64,000 bases of DNA from Diogma glabrata (GCA_963693315.1 OY856187.1:393930820-393994819); one strand, 5' to 3'; numbered from the stretch's first letter, positions 12,521-25,116 are shown. Notes: generated by a model not told the origin, from the letters alone. Translations and numbers: made by a program.

Positions 12521-15500
12521 TCGATCACCAGGCGACGACATAACAGAAGTTTTACAAATCTCCTTCTGGATTCGGTCGTTGATTAGTAAGCAAGTACACC
12601 CATGTTTTATTAAGAATTTAACACCACTATTGTTCACACCAACAGAAAACAATTCTACAAACAATATTTTTTAACAAGAATATTCAACAGCTTCAAAAAC
12701 TCCAATGGGTACAATCAGTAGAATTTTGTAGTCCACAGCGTCTAAAGTAATACACAAAATTTCTCTTAAATAATACTTCAAAAAATTCACAATTAAATTT
12801 AACTTAACATAACCACATTCCACATAAACTTTACACTATCGCAGTTTAATTTAAAACTAACTCTTATTTAACAAAAGGAATTCCTTAAATATAATTCTTC
12901 TTAATTTCTCAAATGTTTTAGGCAAATCTAAAATGTCTATACAATGAAAATTCGAGAAATCCAACATCACCTTCGTTTATCTTTCATTGCAGGTTTTGAC
13001 CCGTTGATCCGAATAACTTTTCATTATGAAAGCATATTCCAAATAAAAGATTGAATTGAGGATGTATATAGTTGACTGTATAGAGTTAAACCGTTTGCAC
13101 CCCTAAGATATCACCTTAACTACTGATATCTCACTACAACTGCCAGTGGTATGTGTAATCTCACTTTAACTCATACATCAATAGCGGAGACTGGAGTACG
13201 TGGACTTGTCACATTTGTAGATAAGAATGCGCTGCTAAATCTATGTCAGTAAGAAGATTTCAACCAAGTTTTGTTTTATTCTGAGGCTGGTGATGAAACT
13301 CTTTTTGTGAAGGTAGGTTTCGGTTCTTCTACAGCTTTAGTAGATGTTATCTGTCTGCCTGGTAGAAGACATTATCCCTGACCTGATTATGGGTGAATAC
13401 GAATCTATTTGATATGTGTTTCTTTGCAGTGACGTCTGTAGTCTACTTTGTCATTTTGTTCATAAATCCAACTTTGTTTCTCTAAATAATTATTTCCAGA
13501 TTAATGAGACAAGCCGTGTGGGGCGTCGGTGTCAATTTCGGTGTTTCAGTATTTCTAGTCATGTCTTCATATTCATTTCTTTTGATTACCTAGTGTTCAC
13601 CTCTACGAGGTGCTATACTTTACTCGTGACTATGGTTATTAAGTATACAGTATTGGTTATTAAGTATACAGTAAGTAAGTATTAACTTCGTTCTCTTGTT
13701 AGCTGACGTAAAGCAGACCAACTTATCTGTCATTTATTCAACTATACAAGTCGACAAATAGGTTTCTATTTTTAATATTGTCATTGTTTCGTTATTTAAG
13801 AGATATTTTTTTCTCAAAAAGTGTCAGAAGTACTTTGGTTGGTACCAGTCCTTGTCAGTCCTTGTCAGAAGTTCTTGTCCAAAAAACGCTGACCACCTTT
13901 TTAGCCTCCCGAGAGAATAGGAGCTTCTTGTTCTCTAAATATGACTTAGTTAACTTAGATGAAAGTGAACTTAATGTTTTGATTAACACATTTACAAACA
14001 CATATAGTATTCCGGTTGTGCAGCGTTCCAGCGACATGTTTGCTCCAAAACTTCTCAGCGGTTTTACTTTTCGTGGTGCTTTAAGATAATTTGTTTTAAT
14101 AATCGATTTGAAAATTTTAACAGCAGGGTTTGGTTTGGTTCAGTGTGGCAATAGGTTATGAGTTAATTTATAAACTTTTGAGTTAATGTTTCAATAATGA
14201 TTTACTATTGGCAGTAGTATGTCATGTCTCACGTTAGCTTATTTATTCGACTTATGCGTCAAATACAACAAACTCAAAATAGTATAAAATCTCAAGTGTA
14301 GTTTTATTTTTATAATGTTCAAATTATCTTTATATAACTAGAAATAATATCTAGTTTATCTAGATAACCAAAATTCCAATTATAACTCAAACTTTTAAAA
14401 TAATTTCCATAATAAGATTTATTATATCAACAAAAAAAGTTCAATTAATTTAATTTAAAATCAATTGAGTTTTGGTTTCACAATTTTGTTGAATTATAAT
14501 ATTATTTTGCAATTTGAGTGTTGAGTGCAATTGATTTTCGAAATATAATGCTTTTATATTTTATTCTAAACATTTTTGTTTGTACTTTTGATATGTACTT
14601 TTAAGAGGTTGTTTTAGACAAAATTCAGTACATAATAGTATTATATAGCATTAGACAAAAAAAGCAACCTTAAAATCGAATTAGTCTACAAGCGAAAAGT
14701 TCATTTGTAACTTAAAGCTACAACTATAAATTAATAATAACAAATATAGATATAACAATGTCTACCTCACAAACCAATTTTATTTCATATCAATAAAACT
14801 GATTTAATCAGCTTTCTTTATCACAAAAAATGAACGCTTCGCGTTTTAGCAAGATTCGCAATTATTTTATTTTTTTCAAATTTTCTGTTTTTCGGTTATT
14901 TACGAACTACTTTAATTTCACAATTTCACAAAAACAAACACATAAGTTATTTTTTCCAATTTGTTCTAGCTAACTAACACTATAAATTTGAGCTAATTTT
15001 AATTTAAAACCAAAAATTTAATTTTGCTAGTAAGTTTTGATTCAATTAAGCTTAGTTATGGATTTTTAAACTAAACAATAAAATTTTTTCTACTTAATTG
15101 AATAGATTCACGGAGCTAACCTCTTAATAACAAATGTCCAAGTACATTTCTAAACAAATTTTATGAATCAACAACATCACAAAATGAGACAACAAACGAA
15201 AAAAAAAAATCATCGCGAGCAGGATTGAATAAAAATATGAGAAAAAAAAAACGATAAGTTGTATTGAACGTGATGATTCATTTACAATAAAGTTGTTTAG
15301 ACAAATGAATTTTTACGGGGCAAACAGCTTCGTAGGTGTTTAGGATTTCATTTGTGTTTTAAATCTTCTTCTATTACAAAACTAACATGAATAATGGGAG
15401 TATTGTCGTAATATAACATATCATAAATTAATACACAAAAACGAAACGAAATGGAGAAGCTTTTCAATTTAGCTTAAATACTTCCTTTAAATAGTTATAA

Positions 15501-15946
15501 ATATTCTGAAAGACGAAATTGAATCTTATTGTTCGTTCAGCGTACATGCTTCTTTTTAACAATTAAATAAACAATACACAATATATTTGGTTATATTTTT
15601 GAAATGTTGTTGTGAATTTAATACTTAGGCATTTCAGACCATTTTATTCAGACCTTATTATCGTTGTTTTACTTCTTCTTCCTTGAGCTCATAGCTATTT
15701 GGTGGTCTAAACTGTCTGTGAGGCCTTAAAAGTGGCAGTAAAAAACTTTATAAAACTTAGCGTATATGCATGCAGACTTGGTACGTTTAATGATATTGCT
15801 AGTACGACTGACTATTCCAATTTTGTCCCGATTTGTCTAAATTTTACCTTAATATCCCGATTTCAGATTATCTTCTCTATTTGGTTACAAAGGTAGTCTA
15901 CCGAATCCGTTTTGTTTTTTAATTACATTTTTAATTTAAACTTTAG
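12521..15946. other. Long interval without recognised genes
   Basis: AT-rich, with no gene I can support. An open frame at 13,778-14,089 on the plus strand has about 103 codons, a non-ATG start and mixed composition that could be a coding remnant, but it has no recognisable domain or splice context. The small duplication CAGTCCTTGT at about 13,855-13,868 lies within it. The rest appears non-coding. Confidence 0.4.
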
Positions 15947-17573
15947 TAGTGATGGGGGAATATCGAACATTTCCACGAAAAAAAGATACGAAGCTGCATT
16001 ATTATGGGGAGTATCTCACATTGAAAGAAAAAAAGGAAAAAGCATTGTTTTTTTTCAGGTGTGATTATATGAACAGTATCTTTTTTGTTTTAAAATAGAT
16101 TATTCAATGTAATAGATTATAAGTTCGTGGGAGGTCGTCAAATGTTTTTAAAAAGAAGATGAGAAAAACGAAAGTGAATATAATTTTTTTTACTTCGACA
16201 GACAGATGTTTTGAATACTACAACAACAATTGCATTTAGAATGTTGAAAGAAACTAAAGCAAAATGATTTTCATTATTTTTTTTTGTTATCTAATAAGAA
16301 AAAATATGGTAATATGTTATCTAATAAGAAATTAAAAAAATGGATTTCGTCGCACTATCTATAAAACAGAATGAGATTGAAAGCAAAATATGAAAAAGCA
16401 ACTGAAATTAATTCAATTGCATTGAGAGAAAAAAACAATACGTATGTTTTTGATTTTAAAGAATGAGTTTGTGTTTTAATCTTATTTTGCAAATAATGTC
16501 TGTGTGGGGTCGATTAAATTTTTCGAATAAAATAAATTTAATGAATAAAAAGAAAATCGATTTAGTCGCACTATCTATATTACAGAATGAGATTGAAAGC
16601 AAAATATGAAAAAGCATGTATGAAATATTATTTTATTTTTTTGCTACGTTGACAAAAAAAAAATTGAAGATGTTCTTGATATATTTTTTTTGTACGTAAC
16701 AAAATTGTTTTTGTTGTAGGAAGCGAAAAAAATGAAGTCGTTTAAATTTCACGAATAAAATAAATTTAATGAATTAAAAAAAAATGGATTTCGTCGCACT
16801 ATCTATAAAACAGAATGAGATTGAAAGCAAAATATGAAAAACCATGTATGAAATATTATTTTCTTTTTTGCTACGTTGACAAAAAAAAAATTGAAGAAAT
16901 TCATGATATATTTTTTGAATGTAACAAAATTGTTTTTGTTGTGAATAAAAAAAAAACGTTGACAAAAAAATTGTGAAGATTTTCTTGATGTATTTTTTTT
17001 TGTATGTAACAAAATTGTTTTTGTTGTAAAAAAAAAGAATTTTGTATAGTAATTGCGTCTCGATATTGTCCCACTTTTCTTTTTTGTTGTTGTTTTAATC
17101 TGTTGTTTTCCTGTTTGTTATGTAAGATTTGATTTTCTCGCGCAGATGTTTTGATTCTATAAAACAATTGATTTCTTTTGTTGTAGAAAGTGAAAAAAAC
17201 TTGATTATTCGCGGCGCTTGGCTTTTTACGTTAAATAATTAAGTAAGATTTTGATTTTTTCATTGGGGCACATGTGTTGTTCTAGTTTTCTGGTTGTTAT
17301 ATAAGATTTGTGTATAAAGCGACCAGAAGAATTAGAACAAATTGTGATGTGATTTGAACAAAAATTATGATGTGTTGGAAAACAAAAACTTTTTATTTGG
17401 AATTTTAGACGGCTGCCTGAAATAAGTTGTCAATTGAAAAAACTTGCTATAATTTTGGAAAAAACTTATTTAAATAAAAAATAAAATCTTTTTTTTTTAA
17501 TTTTTGTTATAGTTTTGTAAAAACTTTACACAAAATTTTTTAAAATTTGTTTAAATACATTAATTTTTTTACC
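15947..17573. repeat. Left inverted arm of the foldback element
   Basis: Complement of 18,509-19,712, with about 0.45 kb extra. The extra length comes from local duplication: the block GTCGCACTATCTATA..ACAGAATGAGATTGAAAGC occurs three times here (near 16,348, 16,566 and 16,794) but once in the right arm (near 19,270). The arm is extremely AT-rich with many A and T runs. Confidence 0.75.
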
Positions 17574-17877
17574 AATTTTAACTTACCATGTATATTGTTT
17601 TTTACTAATGTAAATTATTTCAGCCTTGTATCGTTCTTAAATACTAGATTTATCATACGTATCCCACATTTATCATACGTATTCTTTAATGTATATGCGC
17701 TTTCCCTTTCTAACAAAATGAATAGACAAGTTTTTTATTCATTTTTCAACTTCATACAACAAAAAACAATGGTTTTATAGATATAGATTTTCGCAATCCA
17801 TTCTTTCACTATCAAAATTAATCTAAAGAAAATTATCATGAATGATTTTTTTACGCAAAAAAATTAGACCACACAGC

Positions 17878-18015
17878 GAGTTTGAAAAAAGAAAAACGGT
17901 ATAAATATAATTGTATAAAATCAATCTCAAATCATTTGGTCATTTTCTTTTTTAGAGTTTGAAATAAGAAAAATAGTATATAAATAACTGCATGAAATCA
18001 ATCTCGAAATCATAA
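17878..18015 (+). promoter_or_regulatory. Duplicated core promoter of the cargo gene
   Basis: Two direct copies of about 77 bp each contain a TATA box: GAGTTTGAAAAAAG..TATAAATA (TATA at 17,900) and GAGTTTGAAATAAG..TATATAAATA (TATA at 17,977). Each is followed about 25 bp downstream by ATCAATCTC.AAATCAT, a plausible start-site region. The second lies about 100 bp upstream of the ATG at 18,090. Confidence 0.5.
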
Positions 18016-18089
18016 TCAGAAAAACTAAGGTGAACAACACATCACTTGAGAATTTATTTTGCAAAACATAACTAAAACCAAAATTCGTA

Positions 18090-18509
18090 ATGGTAAGTAA
18101 TCCTCACAAACTATACTAATAAATTTATTTTAATTGTTTTTTAATTTTCTAGGCTTCTTCTTTTATCGAATCGTTAAACAGTGCAGCACGGACTGTGCAA
18201 AACCAAATATTAAAGCCAGAAGAATTGGGGCTTAACATCGAGCGCGAGGTGACCAGCTACAAGCTGGTAAAGATGAAATTTGGGGATCGGGTTGTGTTGG
18301 TCATCAAAGATAGCGGGAATTTATATTTGCCGCCAAGACTAACAAAATTATTTGTTGGACAAGAAGCCAACATCACAAATATGCTGATCAAATTCATCGG
18401 TAGAGATGCTTCCAAATTGAACGCCCCATTATATGAGTTTCGTGTGAAACCAATGGCGTTATTGGTTGAAGACGAAACACAATTCGAGATGGATGGTCAG
18501 CTGTTTTAA
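18090..18509 (+). CDS. Two-exon gene for a 119-aa protein carried by the foldback element
   Basis: Exon 1 is just the ATG (18,090-18,092), directly followed by GTAAGT. The intron is 18,093-18,152 (60 bp, ending TTTTCTAG), and exon 2 runs 18,153-18,509 to TAA. The frame is uninterrupted and codon use is far less AT-biased than the surroundings, suggesting selection. The protein begins ASSFIESLNSAARTVQ and has a central segment with KMKFGDRVVLVIKD and LYLPPR, i.e. alternating hydrophobic strands, and an acidic C-terminus. I do not recognise the family with certainty. The strand-rich pattern would suit a small OB-fold, single-stranded-DNA-binding type protein, but that is inference. The gene sits exactly between the two arms and its stop codon touches the right arm, so it belongs to the element and may serve its mobility. 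Confidence 0.7.
18093..18152 (+). other. Phase-0 intron after the start codon
   Basis: GTAAGT donor directly after ATG, an AT-rich body and a TTTTCTAG acceptor. Splicing joins ATG to GCT TCT TCT in the open frame of exon 2. Confidence 0.7.
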
Positions 18510-19712
18510 TAAAAAAATTAATGTATTTAAACAAATTTTAAAAAATTAATTAATGAAATAAAAATTTTGTTTAAAGTTTTTACAAAACTATAACAAAAAT
18601 TAAAAAAAAAGATTTCATTTTTTATTTAAATAAGTGTTTTCCAAAATATTAGCAATTTTTTCAATTGACAACTTATTTCAGGCAGCCGTCTAAAATTCCA
18701 AATAAAAAGTTTTTGTTTTCCAACACATCATAATTTTTGTTCAAATCACATCACAATTTGTTCTAATTCTTCTGGTCGCTTTATACACAAATCTTATATA
18801 ACAACCAGAAAACTAGAACAACACATGTGCCCCAATGAAAAAATCAAAATCTTACTTAATTATTTAGCGTAAAAAGCCAAGCGCCGCGAATAATCAAGTT
18901 TTTTTTTCACTTTCTACAACAAAAGAAATCAATTGTTTTATAGAATCAAAACATCTGCGCGAGAAAATCAAATCTTACATAACAAACAGGAAAACAACAG
19001 ATTAAAACAACAACAAAAAAGAAAAGTGGGACAATATCGAGACGCAATTACGATACAAAATTCTTTTTTTTTTACAACAAAAACAATTTTGTTACATACA
19101 AAAAAAAATTCATCAAGAAAATCTTCACAATTTTTTTTGTCAACGTTTTTTTTTATTCACAACAAAAACAATTTTGTTACATACAAAAAATAATTCAAGA
19201 ATTTTTTCAATTTTTTTTTTGTCAACGTAGCAAAAAAGAAAATAATATTTCATACAGGGTTTTCATATTTTGCTTTCAATCTCATTCTGTTTTATAGATA
19301 GTGCGACGAAATCCATTTTTTTAATTTCGTATTAGATAACATATTACCATATTTTTTCTTATTAGATAACAAAAAAAAATAATGAAAATCATTTTGCTTT
19401 AGTTTCTTTCAACATTCTAAATGCAATTGTTGTTGTAGTATACAAAACATCTGTCTGTCGAAGTAAAAAAAATTATATTCACTTTCGTTTTTCTCATCTT
19501 CTTTTTAAAAACATTTGACGACCTCCTACGAACTTATAATCTATTACATTGAATAATCTATTTTAAAACAAAAAAGATACTGTTCATATAACCACACCTG
19601 AAAAAAACTAAAGCTTTTTTCCTTTTTTTCTTTCAATGTGAGATACTCCCCATAATAATGCAGTTTCGTATCTTTTTTTCGTGGCAATGTTCGATATTCC
19701 CCCATCACTACT
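18509..19712. repeat. Right inverted arm of the foldback element
   Basis: Inverted copy of the left arm without its internal duplications. It begins at the stop codon of the cargo gene, so the arm supplies that gene's 3' untranslated region and polyadenylation signals (AATAAA at 18,508 and 18,554). Confidence 0.75.
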
Positions 19713-20324
19713 TACTTTTGAAATTTCTATTAAAAACTGACAATAAAAAACTAACAGTCGTAGACTTATTTTACATACCTTGAAGGTAATTGGTTTTTCT
19801 AGTCAGCTGGCCTTGATGAGAAATGATAAAGTTTAATAAAAAATGGGCACCAGATGTAATATTTTTGGCATTGGTATTTCCACTTAAAAGTAGATTCATA
19901 ATTTGTCGTTTTGCTATTCTCCGACCGGTTGGAAAATGTACGAAATTTACATTAAAATTCTTTAGTTATTTTCCAGAGTTTACAATTCGTTTTATTCGAG
20001 CACTCATTTCAGTCCTTAAAATTGTATTCAAAAATTATAATGTTTATAATTTCAAAATCGTTTTTCCTCGTAGAGGATTTTTAGTTTTTTTGATTTCAAT
20101 CTTTCGGAGTTTTTATTTTATTTATTTTGTATTTCATTTCTTTCATCTCATTTGTAGAACCTCGTCTACACCTCGTTTGAAGAAAAATAGTACCTTTTAT
20201 ATACTTTTATAACAATTCTTGCAAAATTGAACAAAATATTTACAAGAATTATTTTTTTTTACGTTGGCAAGCATCAATTTTGAATTAAAAATTAAATGTT
20301 CGAGTATTTGAAAGAAAATATTTA

Positions 20325-20720
20325 TTTCAATTTAGGAATAAGAACGATATTTTATTATTTTCACTCCTGTATTTGGGAGTGTTATATTATTTTTAAGTTA
20401 CTCGCTCTGAAAGAACGAAGTAAAGGTATGATTAAAGGAGCGTTTTAAACTCTGTTATTTTCAAATGTATTATTATTAAGGAAAAAATTAAAGTCAATAA
20501 ATTTGGAAAGTTGCTAATTAGAGAGAATTTAATCGATTATTTGAGCATAAAAACTTACTCTGACGGTAGTATAAGCTTTTTTGCCATCGTTCAACTGTAA
20601 TGCAATTTAGCTTTAACGGTTCGGAAAAAATTTGAACTAAATTAAAAAAAATTTTAAATGTTTTAAGCTTTAAACCATTTTATATATAAAATGAAGAAAA
20701 AATACCAAACATTGATTTTT
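20325..20720 (+). repeat. Dispersed repeat, copy 1 (~395 bp)
   Basis: Nearly collinear with 44,605-45,001 in the same orientation, from AATTTAGGA.TAAGAACGAT through CTCGCTCTGA, AACGGTTCGGAAAAAATTTG to AATACCAAACATTGATTTTTG. Similarity is high with small indels. No coding content is seen. Family unknown, probably a fragment of a longer interspersed element. Confidence 0.7.
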
Positions 20721-22153
20721 GGATTGATATGCGCCGAAAAAACATATATGCAAATAGTACGGTCTGTAACGGGGAGAATTAATTGCAAAACTGCATTTTT
20801 AAATCGAAAATTTTCTTTTATAACATGTTATTTATACCCTCAGGATCATTCGTCGGTCATAAAAAGTTGGTGGTCGACCTCCCTTATTTTACTACCCCTT
20901 AATATGCCTTTTATCGAAATAAAATATTTTTGTCGATTTATAATTTTTTAAATAATACGTTTTTTAGCCTGAAAAATCCGACGTCAGTTTTCCAAAATAA
21001 TAACGTGAAAAGCGAAAAATCGAGAAAATTTCAGTTGCATATGATTTTCAATGTTTTTAAGTACGCTGGCAACGAAATTTCACTCAAAAAGTAAAAATCT
21101 TTAAAAAGTATTGGAAAACTGTGAGAATTATTTGGAAATTTTGGAAAACTATGATTGCAAAACCATGCAATATATCGTTTTAGTGTTTTTATGGTCTCTG
21201 ATCTCAAATTTAATATTTATCATGAAGAAAAATTTTCTATTTTCCCGGAAAATGGAAAAAAATAATTTTCGAACTAAAAAATTTAAATTATTTATTTAAA
21301 ATTTAAATGTTGTATAGATGAATGTATAAATTTTTAATGCGAGTTTACTGCGCTTCAGTAGGTGCAGGTTATTTTGTCATGTTTTTTTTGGTCACTGACC
21401 TCAAATTTGATATTTACATTTAAAAAAAAATTCTATTTCTCGGAAAATAGCAAAAAAAAAATTTCTGATAAAAAAATTTGAAAAATTTATGTACAATTAA
21501 ATAATATATGTTTTAATTGTTTTGGTGGGCTTTAATGTCAAATTTTATTGATCAAATATGACAGTAAAAAGACAGATCTTTAGTTAACAAAATCTCAAGC
21601 TTTATTTATCAACCAGTTACAGCAGCTTCCGATTTTAATTACAATAAATTCCAGGGTCTCCAATTTATGTACGATAGACTTCACCGTTTTCCACAATCTG
21701 AATCAAATAATATTCGGAATCGTAAAATCTGTATTTACTATTCCACTAGGTTCAAATTCTTTCACTTTTTAGTACCCAGGCTCAAGTACCACCCGATTAT
21801 TCCTTATACTTACGAATATTTGTAAAAAACTTTTAATTGCAAAATTAAAACTGACTATCTGATATTTCATTCGCTTATTTATATCCAAAAATAAATAAGT
21901 AGAACCTTCTACTACTCAGTTGTTGTTTCCAGTGTATTTTTTAGAAACAATAGGCCAAACCTCTTTTTAATTCATTAATGTAAACATTTGTATAACAAAT
22001 TTAATTTACATTAATTTATGCAAGTTGTATTAGTTAAAAGGAGTTAACTTTTAATTCATCTTTGGCATAGTCTGAATGTGGAAACATTTATGCAGAACGT
22101 ATTGGTTATGAATGAGTAAATTAAATTAACCCATTCTGGACGAAGTTTATTAC
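20721..22153. other. Interval with partial 3' LTR of a Gypsy relic
   Basis: AT-rich and without genes. On the minus strand the part next to 22,154 begins TGTAATAAACTTCGTCC straight after a polypurine tract and should therefore be the 3' LTR of the deleted Gypsy element. An AATAAA lies near 21,607 (minus strand). The LTR's far end is not identifiable because no matching copy remains at the other side. Confidence 0.4.
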
Positions 22154-22154
22154 A

Positions 22155-22167
22155 TTGCCCTCCATTT
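22155..22167 (-). other. Polypurine tract of the deleted Gypsy element
   Basis: On the minus strand AAATGGAGGGCAA is followed at once by TGTAATAAAC, the expected start of a 3' LTR. The integrase stop codon (22,166-22,168) overlaps it, a compact arrangement common in Gypsy elements. Confidence 0.55.
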
Positions 22168-24690
22168 AGTTTTGTTCGTCCCGAACAATATCAGCTATTG
22201 CATTGGTACTGTTACCTGCTACATCATTAACTCGTTTGATTATTTTATATGGACCTTCCCAATCTGGCTGCAGCTTGGGTGATCTTCCCTTAGTTCTCCT
22301 GGGGTTGTATAGCCATACCAATTCTCCTTCTGGTTTTCATTTTGTCACTGGCAATCTTGATGTGGTCTCGAACCTGTTGATGAATTTTATTCATCTTCTC
22401 CCTTAGTTGTCCCATATAATCTGTTTTCGTTGATACCAGACCTCCAGGGATGCCGAACTCGATGTCACTAGGAAGATGTAGTTCTCTTCCGAACATGACA
22501 TTCGCTGGCGTTTCACATGTCGTATCGTGCACTGCGCTACGATAGGCCATCAAGAATAACGGAAGATCCTTATCCCAATTTCTTTGGTTGGCTTCCACTA
22601 CCTTCGAAAAATGTTCTTCCATGGTTCGGTTGAATCGTTCTACCATGCCATCCGATTGTGGGTTCATAGGTGTAGTTCGTGTTTTTCTAATGTCGAGTGT
22701 TCTGCACAGCTCTTTCATCAGTTGAGATTCAAAATTCCTTCCCTGGTCCGTATGCAACTCGAGCGGTGTTCCATATTTGCAAATCCATTCGTTGACTAAC
22801 GTTTCCGCGACCGTAACTGCCTCCTGGTTCGGTATCGCATACGCTTCCGGCCATTTTGTAAAGTAATCAATGACCACCATGATGTATTTGTTACCTTTTG
22901 TAGTTTCCGGAAATGGCCCCGCGATGTCTATAGCAATTCTCTCCATTGGGGCGCCCACATTGTACTGTTGCATCTCTCCTCGAGTTCTAGTCTTTGGTCG
23001 TTTGCTCGCCGCACAAGTATCGCATCGCCGACACCATTGCTCCACGTCTGTTTGATACCTTACTCAATAAAACCTCTCCCTTACTTTGGTTAGGGTTTTA
23101 TTGACGGCCAGGTGTCCTCCAGATATACTTCTATGCAGCTTTCCCAGTACCTCTTCTACTCGACTTGATGGCAACACCAGTTGTTCTAGCACTTTCTTTC
23201 CATCAGCGGACTCCCATTTTCGTTTTAGAATCCCGTTATCCATCAATAGTGAGTCCCATTGCGCCCAGTACCCCAATCGTCAGGAGTTTGGAACTTAATT
23301 TGACTCACTTTCATTGCTTCATTTCTGTCAGTCCTGCTACATGACTTGCGCTCCTCAATACAGGGTCTTCTTGAAAGATCGTCAGCGTTACAATGTATCC
23401 TTCTCTTCCGGTGCTCAACGCGGAAATCTCTTTTCTTTTTGACATCCACTTGCTTGTTTGAAAGGTTCATCAACCGGACTGGAACTACTCCTTCTTTTGC
23501 TGATACTCGTGTTTTGCATTCCCGTCTGATGTGCGCCAACTGTCCACAATTCCAGCATCTTACTCTGCTAGATCTTCTTCGTGGATTTCGTTCAGGCTTA
23601 TCTTCCAAACTTTTGCAAACGTATGATCACTTCATCGAGCGCTGCTTTTAGTGGTTCTTCAGCAACTTCCATCTGACGTACTCTATCTGAGCCATACGCT
23701 CTTTTTCCAGCTTCCATTTGTAGGGCCAATGCTAAGACTTCCGCGGGTAGTTTCTTCCCGCTTAGATACAGCTGATTTCTCATTTGCACATCTCGATTTC
23801 TCATTTGCACATCTCTCATCTCATTGATGAATGTATCAGCTGCCAGTTCGTCTCGGTGTTCAGCGTTATAGTTCGGGTATGACAGATTTACCAGTCTCAC
23901 AATGTCAGCCTCTAATTCTTGCAAAGTTTCGCTGACTCCTTGTTTTCGTGTTTTGAGCTGCATGCGATGGAGAGCTTGCATTTGACTTTCCCCATATCTT
24001 ACTTCTAAGGCCTCCATTAGCTTGCAGTAATCACGCTCTGATAATGTCAGATAATGTCAGCAAAATTTCAGCAGCAGGTCCCTTCAATGCCAATATAAGC
24101 GCGTTTGCTTTTTGCTGGTGATCAACCCCAGTTGTTGCTATCTCAAATTGCATGTTAAATATCTGATACGATGTAGATCCATCAAATGCGGGTATTTTCA
24201 CTCTAGCTGGAGCTGAAGTAGTTGATGGAATGATCATGTTACCTGACCTTACTTGTGCTATTTCTTGGCGGAATTCACTCGAAAGATTGCATAATTTCTC
24301 TTCATGTTCTTCGGTAACTTTCCGCAGCTCCCTTTCCATGTTGTTGGTTTTAACCTCCGCACTGGATACACTTGACTCGATTACTTCACGTAGATTTTCT
24401 TGCTTTGCCATCATATCAGCAAATTGTTGTTGTTGAATGTTTCCTTGTTTGGCCGCCAATTGCTCTTGTTTGGCCATCATATCATCAAGTTGTTGTTGTT
24501 GCTGTGCCATCATTTTTTTCATCAACACCATCATCGGATCAATTGTTGGGGCATTCTGAACTGGAGCTTCCGCCGGCTCTATTTCTATGACCTCTATGTT
24601 TTCACCTGCTTCTTCTAAAACTTTACGCAGCCGGAATGCAAGTTCTGCCTTCGTTCCATGGATTGGAGCATTCCTTTTCCTCAACTCGTC
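22166..24690 (-). pseudogene. Internally deleted Ty3/Gypsy gag-pol
   Basis: From the 5' side (24,690 down): a Gag with a SAP-like N-terminus (GTKAELAFRLRKVL), a long glutamine-rich coiled coil, a capsid-like region, then a CCHC knuckle (CWNCGQLAHIRREC, about 23,540). The frame then jumps straight from the expected protease start to the end of RNase H (CNADDLSRRPC, about 23,360), so most of protease, reverse transcriptase and RNase H is deleted. Integrase follows: a GGHLAVNKT zinc-binding region with CRRC..C, a catalytic core (DIAGPF, HTDQGRNFES, the glutamate in DGMVERFNR) and a C-terminal WEGPYKIIKR motif. Lesions: a 10-bp tandem duplication (TGACATTATC) near 24,040-24,060 shifts the frame, a shift occurs in a G-run near 23,268, a TGA replaces tryptophan near 23,061, and a shift occurs near 22,335. 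Dead element. Confidence 0.85.
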
Positions 24691-24748
24691 CTTCAGCTGG
24701 GTCTAGCTGTGATCACTAATATTTACTGTCCTGACCATTGTTTCAAAA

Positions 24749-24766
24749 ATCCAACTTCTGACACCA
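24749..24766 (-). other. Primer-binding site of the deleted Gypsy element (leucine tRNA-like)
   Basis: On the minus strand TGGTGTCAGAAGTTGGAT matches the 3' end of an animal leucine tRNA with about one mismatch. It follows one base after LTR-like sequence ending GTTACA, in the correct place upstream of gag. Confidence 0.5.
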
Positions 24767-24767
24767 C

Positions 24768-25060
24768 TGTAACTTTTGGGTAGCGAAATCCGAAATTCTA
24801 CGTCCACGCCGTGCTACCTGGGTAACGCTAACAGAATTAGGTTGGTGTATTTGAGAGGGGCAGAATAAATACTGCTTATACTCAATGTTTCTGCACCATG
24901 GCGAGTCATTGGCGCCATAAAACCAATGCAACTCAAGCGCCTGTTCTCCATGTTACGGGCGGCTTTCAGCGGGCGTCTGTCTTGGATCAAGCGGCTCGCT
25001 ATATAAACGTGTAAAAAGGTTGTTTCTGGTGACCTTAAGATGCAGAACGAACCCATTCAC
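24768..25060 (-). mobile_element. Partial 5' LTR of the deleted Gypsy element
   Basis: Begins (plus strand) TGTAACTTTTGGG next to the primer site. On the minus strand it contains a TTTATATAG box near 25,000. The outer end is not found before the LINE starts, and no equal partner was seen beside the polypurine tract, so the element has lost or rearranged an LTR. Confidence 0.4.
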
Positions 25061-25116
25061 GAAAATTTGGGTTGGGCGAAGGGCTAACACCACATTTCCG
25101 TAAAAAAATTATTGTC

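Larger units (their letters stand above)
15947..19712. mobile_element. Long-inverted-repeat (foldback) element with a cargo gene
   Basis: Both ends carry AGTAGTGATGGGGGAATATC in inverted orientation (15,947 and the complement ending near 19,712). The arms stay complementary inward for 1.2-1.6 kb, to CATTAATTTTTTTA at 17,573 on the left and TAAAAAAATTAATG from 18,509 on the right. The 935-bp centre holds tandem promoters and one intact spliced gene. No transposase is visible, so the element would need help in trans. No clear target duplication was found: the flanks share only a short ACTTT-like word. The architecture resembles Foldback or long-TIR MULE-type elements, but the superfamily is undetermined. 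Confidence 0.75.

Noticed and set aside
16774..17167. Lysine/phenylalanine-rich ORFs in the foldback arms
   Set aside because: Low-complexity A/T runs; the equivalents in the other arm are frame-shifted relative to them, so no coding constraint is visible.
22203..24618. Plus-strand ORFs across the Gypsy relic
   Set aside because: They are antisense shadows of the minus-strand gag and integrase reading frames.
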